In this document: piece by piece, positions 1-7,688 of the stretch
How positions within the stretch are numbered: position 1 is the stretch's first letter
Layout: every line of letters begins with the position of its first letter
From: Clostridia bacterium BRH_c25
Lineage (GTDB): Bacteria; Bacillota_A; Clostridia; Lutisporales; Lutisporaceae
Direction of reading: 5' to 3'
DNA length: 20,875 nt
Assembly (NCBI GenBank): GCA_001515955.1
Contig: LOES01000125.1
Location: 1-20,875 of the forward strand
Notes under the pieces: model-generated
Databases searched by the model: none
What the model saw: the letters and a program-made list of their open reading frames with translations, nothing else
Told to the model about the DNA's origin: nothing
Translations under genes and position numbers: made by a program

Positions 1-118
1 CAATTCAAAATGTTAATAATGCACTTCATTGATGTTGTGCCCTGCGGCTATAACCGAATGCTATTACAGGGCACATTCTGTAAATGATTTAGTGCGAAAT
101 ATATAGGAGGTAAGTAAT

Positions 119-883
119 ATGTTGGAAAAAACCGGTATAGCGACTCCTGAGAATTTAGCCGACATTACTCCTTCAGCGGAAAGAATGGCTAAAGGACCGG
201 TAGCAGTGATAGAATGCTTCCAGCGAATACCCTGCAATCCATGCCAAACCGCTTGTAAAAGGGGTGCAATAAAAGAATTTGAAGATATTAATGACATACC
301 TGGTATTGACCACGAAAAATGCAATGGCTGCGGAATGTGTGTAAGCAATTGCCCCGGACTTTCTATTTTTATAATAGATGAAACTTATTCAGATAAAGAA
401 GCATTAGTTAAGGTTCCCTATGAATTTCTGCCACTTCCTGCAGAAGGAAGCTTTGTCACAGGTCTGGACAGGGAGGGAAAACCCGTATGCAGGGCAAAGG
501 TTGCAAAGGTGCTGAATACAAAGGTCCAGGACAGAACCCCCGTAGTATCTCTGGTGGTTCCAAAGGAGCTTTCTATGACGGTAAGGTGTTTCAGTATAGA
601 AGACTTCTATAGCGACAACACCATTGTCTGCCGATGTGAAGAAATAACTCTCGGAGAAATAAGAGAATTAATAAGAAAAGGCTATCAGAGCCTGGACGAA
701 ATAAAGAGAATATCCAGAGCAGGAATGGGCCCTTGTCAGGGCAGAACCTGCAGGCAGCTTATCATGCAGGAGCTTGCTTCCTCTACAGGCCGGAAAATGT
801 CTGAGCTCAGGATGTCTACCTTCAGGCCGCCGGCAAAACCAATAAAGCTTGGAGCTTTAGTTGGAGGTGAAGATAATGAATAA
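119..883 (+). CDS. Iron-sulfur electron-transfer protein: ferredoxin domain plus BFD-type [2Fe-2S] domain (subunit of a flavin amine/imino-acid dehydrogenase)
   Basis: Predicted cytoplasmic electron carrier of 254 residues. The N-terminal part has two cysteine groups: C33/C39/C42/C46 and C68-x2-C71-x2-C74-x3-C78-P, the pattern of a 2[4Fe-4S] ferredoxin. The C-terminal part has CRC at 171-173 and C206-x4-C211 (CQGRTC), the BFD-type [2Fe-2S] signature. This is followed by an RPP..P..LGAL tail like the C-terminus of HcnB/opine-oxidase alpha subunits. In related multi-subunit dehydrogenases (L-proline, hydroxyproline or opine dehydrogenases, HCN synthase) such domains pass electrons from the DAO-type flavoprotein. 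Here that flavoprotein is the next gene, whose start overlaps this one by 8 bases. Start ATG 119 is set by AGGAGG at 105-110. The FAD/NAD-binding part that precedes this module in HcnB is absent and would have to be encoded upstream of the window. The substrate is not visible from the sequence. Confidence 0.85.
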   Translation: MLEKTGIATPENLADITPSAERMAKGPVAVIECFQRIPCNPCQTACKRGAIKEFEDINDIPGIDHEKCNGCGMCVSNCPGLSIFIIDETYSDKEALVKVPYEFLPLPAEGSFVTGLDREGKPVCRAKVAKVLNTKVQDRTPVVSLVVPKELSMTVRCFSIEDFYSDNTIVCRCEEITLGEIRELIRKGYQSLDEIKRISRAGMGPCQGRTCRQLIMQELASSTGRKMSELRMSTFRPPAKPIKLGALVGGEDNE

Positions 884-2024
884 AACTGCAAGTGTTGTCA
901 TCATAGGAGGTGGCATATCCGGCTGCGCAATAGCCTATAACCTGGCAAAGAAGGGTGTCCGTGATATAGTTGTAATTGAGAAATCCTTCTTAAGCAGCGG
1001 CTCTACCGGGAGATGCGGCGCAGGAGTGCGTATGCAGTGGGGTACTGAGATGAACTGCCGTTTGGCTAAATACAGTATAGAATATTACGAAAAGGCCAAC
1101 GAGGTATTGGAGTACGAATTTGATATAGATTTCAAGCAGAGCGGCTATCTTATAGTAGCTGCAACAGAAAAGGAGGATGTCCAGTTCAGGAAGAATGTGG
1201 AGCTTCAGAACAGCCTGGGTATCCCTTCAGTTTATCTGACTCCAAAGGAAGCAAAAGAGATTATTCCTTATATGGATGAGACAAAAATAATAAGCGCAAC
1301 ATTCTGTCCCAAGGACGGCCACCTGAATCCCTTCCATACTACCCAGGCCTTTGCCAATGCTGCAAAACGCCTCGGTGTGGAAATAATGACTTATACGACT
1401 GTTAACGGAATAAAGGTAGAGCATGGCAGGGTTGTCGGTGTCGAAACCGATAAAGGCTTCATCTCCACTCCGGTTGTAGTAAATGCAGCAGGAGGACATT
1501 CCAAACAAATAGGTGACATGGTCGGTGTAGATATCCCGGTATATCCCGAAAGGCATCAGATACTTGTTACCGAGCCTGTTGCTCCTTTACAGGGGCCAAT
1601 GTATATGGGCTTTGCTCTGAACATATACTGCCAGCAGTCTCCTGAGGGAAGCTTCATAATGGGAAGAGGAGATGAAAACGAGCCCAGGGACGGCAGAATA
1701 AACTCCAGCTGGCATTTCCTTGAGGAAATGGCCAAATCCTGCACCTCGCTGCTTCCGCTTCTTAGTAAGCTAAACATTGTACGCCAATGGGCAGGTCTGT
1801 ACTGTATGTCCCCCGACCGTCAGCCCATATACGGACCGGTGAAGGAGTTGGAAGGCTTTTACCTTGCTACCGGTTTCAGCGGCCATGGCTTTATGTTTGG
1901 TCCCGTTACCGGAGTGGTCATAGCCGAGTCGATACTTGGAGAGACTCCTACAATACCTATCCATATGCTGGATAAGGACAGATTCAAGCGGGGAGAACTC
2001 TTGCTGGAGCCCTCTGTAGTATAG
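876..2024 (+). CDS. FAD-dependent oxidoreductase, D-amino-acid oxidase / sarcosine oxidase beta family
   Basis: Flavoprotein of 382 residues, the usual length for this family. The N-terminus carries the dinucleotide-binding motif G11-x-G13-x2-G16 at the end of the first strand and E35 (VVIEK) at the end of the second, which binds the ribose of FAD. Near the C-terminus YLATGFSGHGFMFGP is the typical DAO-family FAD-contact segment. No signal peptide or membrane segment is seen, so it should be cytoplasmic. The family oxidises C-N bonds of secondary amines or amino acids (sarcosine, proline, hydroxyproline, D-amino acids, opines). An in-frame TTG lies at 861, but GGAGGTG at 863-869 places the start at ATG 876, overlapping the previous stop by 8 bases. 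That overlap suggests translational coupling and a shared complex. The exact substrate cannot be read from the sequence. Confidence 0.9.
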   Translation: MNKTASVVIIGGGISGCAIAYNLAKKGVRDIVVIEKSFLSSGSTGRCGAGVRMQWGTEMNCRLAKYSIEYYEKANEVLEYEFDIDFKQSGYLIVAATEKEDVQFRKNVELQNSLGIPSVYLTPKEAKEIIPYMDETKIISATFCPKDGHLNPFHTTQAFANAAKRLGVEIMTYTTVNGIKVEHGRVVGVETDKGFISTPVVVNAAGGHSKQIGDMVGVDIPVYPERHQILVTEPVAPLQGPMYMGFALNIYCQQSPEGSFIMGRGDENEPRDGRINSSWHFLEEMAKSCTSLLPLLSKLNIVRQWAGLYCMSPDRQPIYGPVKELEGFYLATGFSGHGFMFGPVTGVVIAESILGETPTIPIHMLDKDRFKRGELLLEPSVV

Positions 2025-2046
2025 CAGCTTTAGACAATTATTAAGT

Positions 2047-2076
2047 TTTCCATTATTGTTGATTATTTGATATACT
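2047..2076 (+). promoter_or_regulatory. Possible sigma-A promoter before the ferredoxin-AOR genes
   Basis: A good -10 hexamer TATACT (2071-2076) has only a weak -35 candidate, TTTCCA at 2047-2052, 18 bases upstream. An alternative pair is TTGTTG 2056-2061 and TAGATA 2078-2083 with 16 bases between. No terminator is seen between the flavoprotein gene and the ferredoxin gene, so read-through from the first two genes is equally possible. Confidence 0.3.
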
Positions 2077-2126
2077 ATAGATAAACGAAAGTTTTAATCC
2101 TAATGTTTTGTGGAGGTTATATAATT

Positions 2127-2504
2127 ATGAAGGTTTTGGGTAAAAATCCTGAGCTGTGTATACAGTGCCATGCCTGCGAGAGTACCTGCTCCAATACATG
2201 GTTCAAAGAAGACAATGCTCTTAAGTCTTGTATACGAATTAGTGAAAATGCAGATGGCAGTGCTGCTATCACTTCCTGCACCCAATGCGGGGAATGTATA
2301 GATATCTGTCCGGTTGAAGCCATTACCAGAGATAAGAACGGTATTGTAAGAATAAACAAAAGTATATGTGTGGGCTGCTTTATGTGTGTCGGCTACTGTC
2401 CCGAATTGGCAATGTTTATGCACGAAGAGTATCTTGAGCCCTTCAAATGCATCGCATGCGGCCAATGCGCCAAAAACTGTCCGACCGATGCCATATTTAT
2501 ATGA
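2127..2504 (+). CDS. Polyferredoxin with four [4Fe-4S] clusters (electron-transfer partner of AOR)
   Basis: Small protein of 125 residues built almost entirely of iron-sulfur motifs. Four CxxCxxCxxxC groups are readable: CIQCHACESTC, CTQCGECIDICP, CVGCFMCVGYCP and CIACGQCAKNCP. This resembles the four-cluster small subunits of the DMSO-reductase beta (HycB) type and the AorA polyferredoxin of the three-subunit benzaldehyde-oxidising AOR of Aromatoleum. It is therefore probably a cytoplasmic electron wire between the tungsten enzyme encoded next and ferredoxin or a flavin subunit. Start ATG 2127 is preceded by GGAGG at 2112-2116; an in-frame ATG at 2103 lies before that site and is unlikely. 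The stop codon falls in the left arm of a hairpin (2501-2546). Confidence 0.88.
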   Translation: MKVLGKNPELCIQCHACESTCSNTWFKEDNALKSCIRISENADGSAAITSCTQCGECIDICPVEAITRDKNGIVRINKSICVGCFMCVGYCPELAMFMHEEYLEPFKCIACGQCAKNCPTDAIFI

Positions 2505-2546
2505 GAAGCTTTTATTTGAATTATTAACGAAAAGGAAGCTTCTCAT
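2501..2546 (+). other. Hairpin at the ferredoxin stop codon
   Basis: Perfect 11-base inverted repeat ATGAGAAGCTT (2501-2511) / AAGCTTCTCAT (2536-2546) with a 24-base loop. It overlaps the stop codon (2502-2504) and is not followed by a T-run, so it is not a canonical terminator. It could protect or process the mRNA between the ferredoxin and AOR genes. A mini-ORF of seven codons (ATG 2545, stop ending 2568), preceded by AAAGGA, starts in its right arm; its reality is uncertain. Confidence 0.6.
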
Positions 2547-2559
2547 GAAACTCGTTTAC

Positions 2560-2593
2560 GGGGCATGACAAATTAATGTGGAATATATGCCCC
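2560..2593 (+). other. Second hairpin in the AOR leader
   Basis: GGGGCAT (2560-2566) pairs with ATGCCCC (2587-2593) across a 20-base loop. The stem can be lengthened by two pairs past a bulged C. It sits 28 bases before the AOR ribosome site (AAAGGAGGT, 2621-2629). No T-run follows. Role unknown. Confidence 0.45.
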
Positions 2594-2636
2594 TACTCGT
2601 TATAGTGCAGGAATAATGCAAAAGGAGGTAGATTCA

Positions 2637-4790
2637 ATGAATATAGAAAAATTGAAATCAGCTCACAGACTGCTTTGTGAATACAACTACGAGCTGAAAA
2701 GAATAGAAAAAGGTTACACCAACAGGACATTATATATAAACCTCAGCGATAATGAAGTCAAAGAGAAGCCTGTAACACAGCTTATGAAGGAAAAGTTCAC
2801 AGGAGGCAAGGGTTTTGGCTTGTATTATCTTTGGAATGCAGTATCAGAGAAAACAAAATGGAATGACCCGGAAAACGAGATAGTTATTGCTACCGGTCCG
2901 TTAGGCGGAATTACACAGTATCCCGGTTCCGGAAAATCTCTTGTTGTAAGTCTTTCGCCACTTACAGACATGCCTATTGACAGCAATGTGGGAGGATACT
3001 TCGGCCCGCTTCTTAAGTTCTCAGGCTTTGATGCCCTTGAGCTTCAAGGTAAGTCAGACAAGGATGTAATTGTATTCATAGATGGAAACAAGGGTATAGT
3101 AAGAATTGAGGAAGCTCCTCTTGAGGCAGTTGACAGCCATGTGCTCGGTGAACAGCTTACTGAAATGTATGCTGAAAACGAAGAAGACAAGAGAAATATT
3201 TCTGTTGTTTCTGCAGGTACCGCAGCAGAACACGCCTATATAGGACTTTTAAACTTTACCTTCTATGATGTAAGGCGAAAGGCAGCAAGATTGAAGCAAG
3301 CCGGAAGAGGCGGTATAGGGACAGTATTCAGGGATAAGAGAATAAAAGCTCTGGTGGTTCGCTTCCAAGGCGTTAAAGGCAATCTCAATCATCCTGCCGA
3401 TCAAGGCACCTTAAACAGAACGGGCATAAAGTTCCACAAGGAAATGCACGATCTTGACGACAAGCAGAACAGGATGAGACAGGTAGGCACGGCAAATATA
3501 ATTGAGGTAATGGACCAGTATGACCTGCTCCCAACTCATAACTATAAATTTGGCTCCCATAAGGATACCTTTAAGATTTCTTCAAAGGTTTTTAAGGATA
3601 AAATCACACAGGGTATGGCTGATGGCTGCTGGTACGGCTGCAGTATGTCCTGTGCCAAGGCGGTAGACAATTTTATGCTTAAGACGGGTCCTTACAAAGG
3701 ACAGAAGGTCATAGTCGACGGTCCTGAATATGAGAACGCCGCTGGACTCGGCTCCAACTGTGGAATATTTGATCCCGACGCAGTACTTGAACTAAATTTC
3801 TACTGTGATACTTATGCTATAGACACCATATCCTTTGGTACAATGACTGCCTTCATCATGGAATGCTATGAAAACGGAATACTCAACAAGGAAAGAACCG
3901 GAGGCCTTGAATTGAACTTTGGCAATGCAGATGCTGCTTTGGAGCTTATACACCGTATAGCCAGAGGAGAAGGCTTCGGCAAGATCGCCGGACTGGGCGT
4001 AAAAAGAATGAAAGAAATCTTTATAAGGGATTTCAATGCAGACCCGGATTTTGTAAATGATATAGGTATGGAGCAAAAAGGCCTTGAGTTTTCAGAGTAT
4101 ATGCCCAAGGAATCTCTTGCGCAGCAAGGGGGCTACGGACTCACAAACAAGGGACCGCAGCACGATGAAGCATGGCTGATATTCATGGATATGGTAAACA
4201 ATCAGATTCCCACCTTTGAGAATAAAGCTGAAGCATTGCATTACTTCCCGATGTTCAGAACATGGTTTGGCCTGAACGGCCTTTGCAAGCTTCCGTGGAA
4301 TGACGTAACCCCTGCAAACAATAAATACACCGAGGAGCCTGCAAAAATTCCCGAGCATGTGCAGAATTACGTCGACATATTCAATGCAGTGACAGGAAGG
4401 AATATTGATAAGCATGAGCTTGTAACCCAATCGGAAAGAGTATACAACTTCCAGAGAATATTCAACATCAGAATGGGTAAAGGTAAGAGAGTAAACGACA
4501 AAATACCTTACAGAGCCATGGGGCCTGTTACTGTGGAGGAATATGAATCAAGGCAGGAAAGATATGATGGCCAGCTTAAGGAGCTTCTTGGATACGATCC
4601 CACAGGAAAGAGCACAGAGGAAAAGATTAAGGTAATGAGGAAATACAGAGAAGACCAGTATGAGAAGCTTACAGATGCTGTCTACAGTAGAAGGGGCTGG
4701 GCAATGGACGGGGTACCGACCCTTGAAAAACTCAAAGAGCTTGGAATGGATCTTCCTGAAGTAGTTGAGGTTGTGAGCAAGCATATCTAA
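2637..4790 (+). CDS. aor: Tungsten-dependent aldehyde:ferredoxin oxidoreductase (AOR family), catalytic subunit
   Basis: 717-residue member of the AOR family, which oxidises aldehydes to carboxylic acids (or the reverse) at a tungsten bis-pyranopterin, passing electrons to ferredoxin via a [4Fe-4S] cluster. The N-terminal AFOR domain shows the typical FTGGKGFG, ATGPLGG and VGGYFGPLLKFSGFDALELQGKS blocks (about residues 50-150). Cluster ligands are C331, C335, C339 (GCWYGCSMSC) and C550 (NGLCKLPW). The first three are spaced C-x3-C-x3-C rather than the C-x2-C-x3-C of Pyrococcus AOR, and the chain is about 100 residues longer than classical AORs (near 600). It is thus likely a divergent subfamily. 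The start is ATG 2637, since AAAGGAGGT (2621-2629) lies inside the longer reading from ATG 2616. The polyferredoxin upstream and sulfur carrier downstream fit a dedicated AOR operon. The aldehyde substrate is unknown. Confidence 0.92.
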   Translation: MNIEKLKSAHRLLCEYNYELKRIEKGYTNRTLYINLSDNEVKEKPVTQLMKEKFTGGKGFGLYYLWNAVSEKTKWNDPENEIVIATGPLGGITQYPGSGKSLVVSLSPLTDMPIDSNVGGYFGPLLKFSGFDALELQGKSDKDVIVFIDGNKGIVRIEEAPLEAVDSHVLGEQLTEMYAENEEDKRNISVVSAGTAAEHAYIGLLNFTFYDVRRKAARLKQAGRGGIGTVFRDKRIKALVVRFQGVKGNLNHPADQGTLNRTGIKFHKEMHDLDDKQNRMRQVGTANIIEVMDQYDLLPTHNYKFGSHKDTFKISSKVFKDKITQGMADGCWYGCSMSCAKAVDNFMLKTGPYKGQKVIVDGPEYENAAGLGSNCGIFDPDAVLELNFYCDTYAIDTISFGTMTAFIMECYENGILNKERTGGLELNFGNADAALELIHRIARGEGFGKIAGLGVKRMKEIFIRDFNADPDFVNDIGMEQKGLEFSEYMPKESLAQQGGYGLTNKGPQHDEAWLIFMDMVNNQIPTFENKAEALHYFPMFRTWFGLNGLCKLPWNDVTPANNKYTEEPAKIPEHVQNYVDIFNAVTGRNIDKHELVTQSERVYNFQRIFNIRMGKGKRVNDKIPYRAMGPVTVEEYESRQERYDGQLKELLGYDPTGKSTEEKIKVMRKYREDQYEKLTDAVYSRRGWAMDGVPTLEKLKELGMDLPEVVEVVSKHI

Positions 4791-4808
4791 AGTGCAAGGT
4801 GGTGCGGC

Positions 4809-5006
4809 ATGATACATGTAAACGGTAAGGAATTTCAATGGGAGGAAGGCATGACAGTTGCCGGGCTTCTAAGAAGAAAAACCTATACTTATCATAAAAT
4901 TGTAGTAAAAATCAATGATGTGGTAATACCTAATGAACAATTTGAAACCACAGCTGTACATGACGGTGATGATGTAAAAGCAATTCACCTTTTAGCAGGT
5001 GGATGA
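4809..5006 (+). CDS. ThiS/MoaD-family sulfur-carrier protein, likely for the AOR cofactor
   Basis: 65-residue ubiquitin-like protein ending in the diagnostic Gly-Gly (LLAGG), whose C-terminal glycine is adenylated and then thiocarboxylated in this family. The pattern MIHVNGKEFQWEEGMTVAGLL at the N-terminus (beta hairpin then helix) and the DGDDVKAIHLLAGG end are typical. It is only 18 bases behind the AOR stop and has its own site AAGGTGGT at 4796-4803. MoaD proteins donate sulfur for the pyranopterin dithiolene, so this copy is probably dedicated to the tungsten cofactor of the preceding enzyme. A ThiS role in thiazole synthesis is possible but no thiamine gene is nearby. No partner E1-like adenylating enzyme is encoded in the window. 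Confidence 0.85.
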   Translation: MIHVNGKEFQWEEGMTVAGLLRRKTYTYHKIVVKINDVVIPNEQFETTAVHDGDDVKAIHLLAGG

Positions 5007-5038
5007 AAATTCGGAGGCCAAAAGCCTCCGAATTTTTT
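5006..5038 (+). terminator. Strong intrinsic terminator after the AOR operon
   Basis: Perfect 13-base stem 5006-5018 / 5024-5036 (core TTCGGAGGC / GCCTCCGAA) with the five-base loop CAAAA and a run of T at 5033-5038. It separates the AOR genes from the convergent minus-strand gene that stops at 5040. Because the stem is flanked by A and T runs it may also act, more weakly, on the minus strand. Confidence 0.93.
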
Positions 5039-5039
5039 A

Positions 5040-7526
5040 TCATATATCTTCCAATATTATATCTTCATATTTCAGCAGTCCAAGCTGACTCAGTCTTATT
5101 CCTGCGATATTATTCTTGAAAGCAATGCCTGATTGTGGATGATATAAGAAAATCCATGGCGCATCATCAACTATAGTATGCTGAATACTCTTATACATTT
5201 CTGTCCTTTTCTCCGGATTAACGATTTCCTTTGCTTTGTTCATGTTCATTGTCACAAATTCGTTCTTATAGCTGGAAAAGTTCGTCATGCTCTCTGAGTT
5301 GAAAAGAGGCTGGAGGAAATTATCAGGGTCTCCGGTGTCTCCAATCCAGCGGCTTACGTAAATATCGCACTGCTCAATACACTCCGGATTCAAATACTGG
5401 GATGATTTCACTCTGATAAGCTCACATTCTATACCTATTTCCTTGAAGTCATTTATTATATATTCTGTCAGAGGATTGTAAATAGAAGTGTCCTCTGCTT
5501 CTCTTGCCAATATCTTAAGCTTTTTCATATCCCTGCTCAGTCCATTCTTTTGCAGTATCTCCCGGGCAGATCTCAGGTTATATTCATATCCTCTATCCTT
5601 TGTGTTTTCTACCATACTTGGAGGAAATGGACCTTTAGCCTCTATCCCCAGTCCGCCTAAAAGCTCATTGATAATCCTTTTTTTGTTGATTGCCATATTC
5701 AGAGCCTTTCTGACTTCCTTGTTCTGGACATAGGTCGAATGAGCCAAAAGGTTGAAGCCGGCATAGTAAGTTCCAATAATGCTTTTAGTTTTTACGGTAA
5801 TACCTGGTGCATCCTTCACCTTATTAACAATGTCTTTCTTATCAGCTATTATAAAGTCGTACCCGCTGCTTTTGAGCTCTTCTGCTGCATTCATATCATT
5901 GAACTTTACAATTATTTTTTTTATATAAGGTTCTCCATTGTAAAAGTCCTTAAAAGCTTCAAGTGTAGCTCCGGAAGGCTGAACATCTACAAGCTTGTAT
6001 GGACCACAGCCCGAAACATCTCCTTTTTCAATGTCTTCTACCGGCAGTATGGCTGTACAGAACTGTCCCAGGTTTAGAAGAAAACCGGAGTATGGCATTG
6101 TAAGACTTATGGATATGCGGTACTTGTCAAGTACTCTTACACCTCTTACTGCTTCTTCTCTTCCGGTATTGTATTCCTCTGCTCCGTCGACGCACATAAG
6201 CGCCCAGCTGTTCGGAGAATTGAGCTTTGGACTCAGAACCCTTTCAAAGGAATACTTGACATCCTCTGCGGTAATTTCCCTGCCATTGTGAAATTTTGCT
6301 CCCCTTCTAAGCTGGAATACCCAAGTCAAATCATCATCCTCCAGGTACCAATTCTTTGCGATACCAGGGATTATTTGTCCGGAAGAACTTATAGTAAGAA
6401 GTCCGCTATTGACATTGGACATAATATGGCTTCCGACATACTCAAAGGACATATGCGGATCATAAGTCTGTAAAGAGCTTGGGATACAAGTTGTCACTAC
6501 GGAGTCAAAAGCATCCGGACCTGCTATTTCATGAATCAACTTACCAGTAGCACTCTTCAGGTCTGATGAGGTATTTTGAAGAGATTCCAGAGATGTCCTT
6601 GTAAACTGTGTATACAGTGATGCTTGCTCAACAGTCGTGATCAACTTTTCAAAGGTTCTGCTCATTTCATGAGTGGAATTAACCACAGTCTCAAGATTAG
6701 CTGTCTGCTTTGTTATAGCGGTGTTTATCTCATCAGATACACTGCTGCTGTTGTCCACTGCTTTGATGATAGTATTGAACACCTCCATGGTATTCTTTGA
6801 TATGTCAGTGCCTTCCTTAACCTTGTCAATGGTTTTGTCCATCGAATCAACGGCAGTCACAATACTATCATTTATTTCATTTATTGTGTTATTAATATAT
6901 GCTATTGATTCAACACTTCTTTGAGCCAGCTTTTTGACTTCCTGTGCAACCACAGCAAATCCTCTGCCCGTTTCTCCTGCTCTTGCAGCTTCAATAGAAG
7001 CGTTTAAAGAAAGCAAATTTGTGCTGTCGGCAATATCCTTTATGACATTAAGCATCTCATTGATATGAGCTGCCTTGCTGCTCAGCATATTAACCACTTC
7101 TTTTGATTCAAGAACGGATGATTCAATATCATTCATTGCTCTTATGGAATTATCAACAACACTGCTTCCCTGTCTTGCTATATTCATCGTTTGCTCTGAT
7201 ATCTGCTTTGCATTTTCAGTATTGGCAAATACTTCTTCTGCGAGAGCGGAATAGCTGCTGATTTCATCTACTACCCTCTGAATAGAATCCATCTGAATTT
7301 CCACATAATTTGAAATATTTCCCGTAACATTTATTAAACTGTCAACTACCAGGCCAGCCGCCCCTATCTTATTATCTATTCTGTCTATAATGCATCGCTG
7401 ATTATTTTTCTGTAGAGCTATCTTCTCACCCTTTACACTCCCCAAAACCAAATCAGCTTTTGCAGTAGAGGTCTTAGTGTCTATATTTTCGTGCTTATTC
7501 TTTTTCATTAGCTTTAGATTAAACAT
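5040..7526 (-). CDS. Soluble fusion of a methyl-accepting chemotaxis signalling domain with a family-5 extracellular-type solute-binding protein
   Basis: 828 residues in one uninterrupted frame. Residues about 60-330 are a coiled-coil MCP signalling domain. Its hairpin tip (about 165-205) keeps the conserved [16 protein letters not shown]...[18 protein letters not shown] pattern that contacts CheA/CheW. From about 340 to 815 follows an entire SBP family-5 (oligopeptide/nickel type) domain, with [47 protein letters not shown] and [11 protein letters not shown] blocks. No signal peptide, membrane segment, HAMP domain or lipobox is visible, so both halves should be cytoplasmic. That is remarkable for a binding protein that normally works outside the membrane. 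It may sense an imported peptide or other ligand and signal to the chemotaxis array. Start ATG 7526 has AAGGAGG at 7534-7540; ATG at codon 7 is an alternative. No che gene is in the window. Confidence 0.93.
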   Translation of the reverse strand: MFNLKLMKKNKHENIDTKTSTAKADLVLGSVKGEKIALQKNNQRCIIDRIDNKIGAAGLVVDSLINVTGNISNYVEIQMDSIQRVVDEISSYSALAEEVFANTENAKQISEQTMNIARQGSSVVDNSIRAMNDIESSVLESKEVVNMLSSKAAHINEMLNVIKDIADSTNLLSLNASIEAARAGETGRGFAVVAQEVKKLAQRSVESIAYINNTINEINDSIVTAVDSMDKTIDKVKEGTDISKNTMEVFNTIIKAVDNSSSVSDEINTAITKQTANLETVVNSTHEMSRTFEKLITTVEQASLYTQFTRTSLESLQNTSSDLKSATGKLIHEIAGPDAFDSVVTTCIPSSLQTYDPHMSFEYVGSHIMSNVNSGLLTISSSGQIIPGIAKNWYLEDDDLTWVFQLRRGAKFHNGREITAEDVKYSFERVLSPKLNSPNSWALMCVDGAEEYNTGREEAVRGVRVLDKYRISISLTMPYSGFLLNLGQFCTAILPVEDIEKGDVSGCGPYKLVDVQPSGATLEAFKDFYNGEPYIKKIIVKFNDMNAAEELKSSGYDFIIADKKDIVNKVKDAPGITVKTKSIIGTYYAGFNLLAHSTYVQNKEVRKALNMAINKKRIINELLGGLGIEAKGPFPPSMVENTKDRGYEYNLRSAREILQKNGLSRDMKKLKILAREAEDTSIYNPLTEYIINDFKEIGIECELIRVKSSQYLNPECIEQCDIYVSRWIGDTGDPDNFLQPLFNSESMTNFSSYKNEFVTMNMNKAKEIVNPEKRTEMYKSIQHTIVDDAPWIFLYHPQSGIAFKNNIAGIRLSQLGLLKYEDIILEDI

Positions 7527-7626
7527 TTACTGGCCTCCTTAAATATACTGAATTTATGATTTTTATTCGACAACAATTACCATTTACCCTCTATTTATAC
7601 ATATTTTTAATGATTATCTGTTGTAT

Positions 7627-7665
7627 TCAAATAAAAACCCGGAGGCACCAGACCTCCGAGTTTTT
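7627..7665 (-). terminator. Intrinsic terminator of the cstA operon
   Basis: Stem 7653-7665 / 7633-7645, 13 pairs on the minus-strand RNA with one U.G wobble (core CGGAGG / CCTCCG), 7-base loop, and a T-run ending the stem. It lies 24 bases past the cstA stop. On the plus strand the wobble becomes a C-A mismatch, which supports the minus-strand orientation. Confidence 0.85.
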
Positions 7666-7688
7666 GTTGTTATATGATTCTTACCTGC

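Noticed and set aside
1..118. Possible tail of an upstream gene (a frame open over 1-87 and another over about 20-106).
   Set aside because: Neither frame gives a recognisable protein end, and neither has a ribosome site. Only the AGGAGG of the next gene is convincing here.
2100..2546. 148-codon minus-strand ORF across the polyferredoxin gene.
   Set aside because: Antisense to four clear cysteine cluster motifs; no independent support.
2505..2636. Molybdenum/tungsten-cofactor riboswitch before the AOR gene.
   Set aside because: Context is suggestive, but I could not match the two hairpins to the Moco RNA consensus. Reported only as hairpins.
7562..7586. Sigma-D (flagellar) type promoter before the chemoreceptor fusion, TAAA...GTCGAATA on the minus strand.
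   Set aside because: The spacing is 11 instead of about 15 bases and the second box is a poor match to GCCGATAT.
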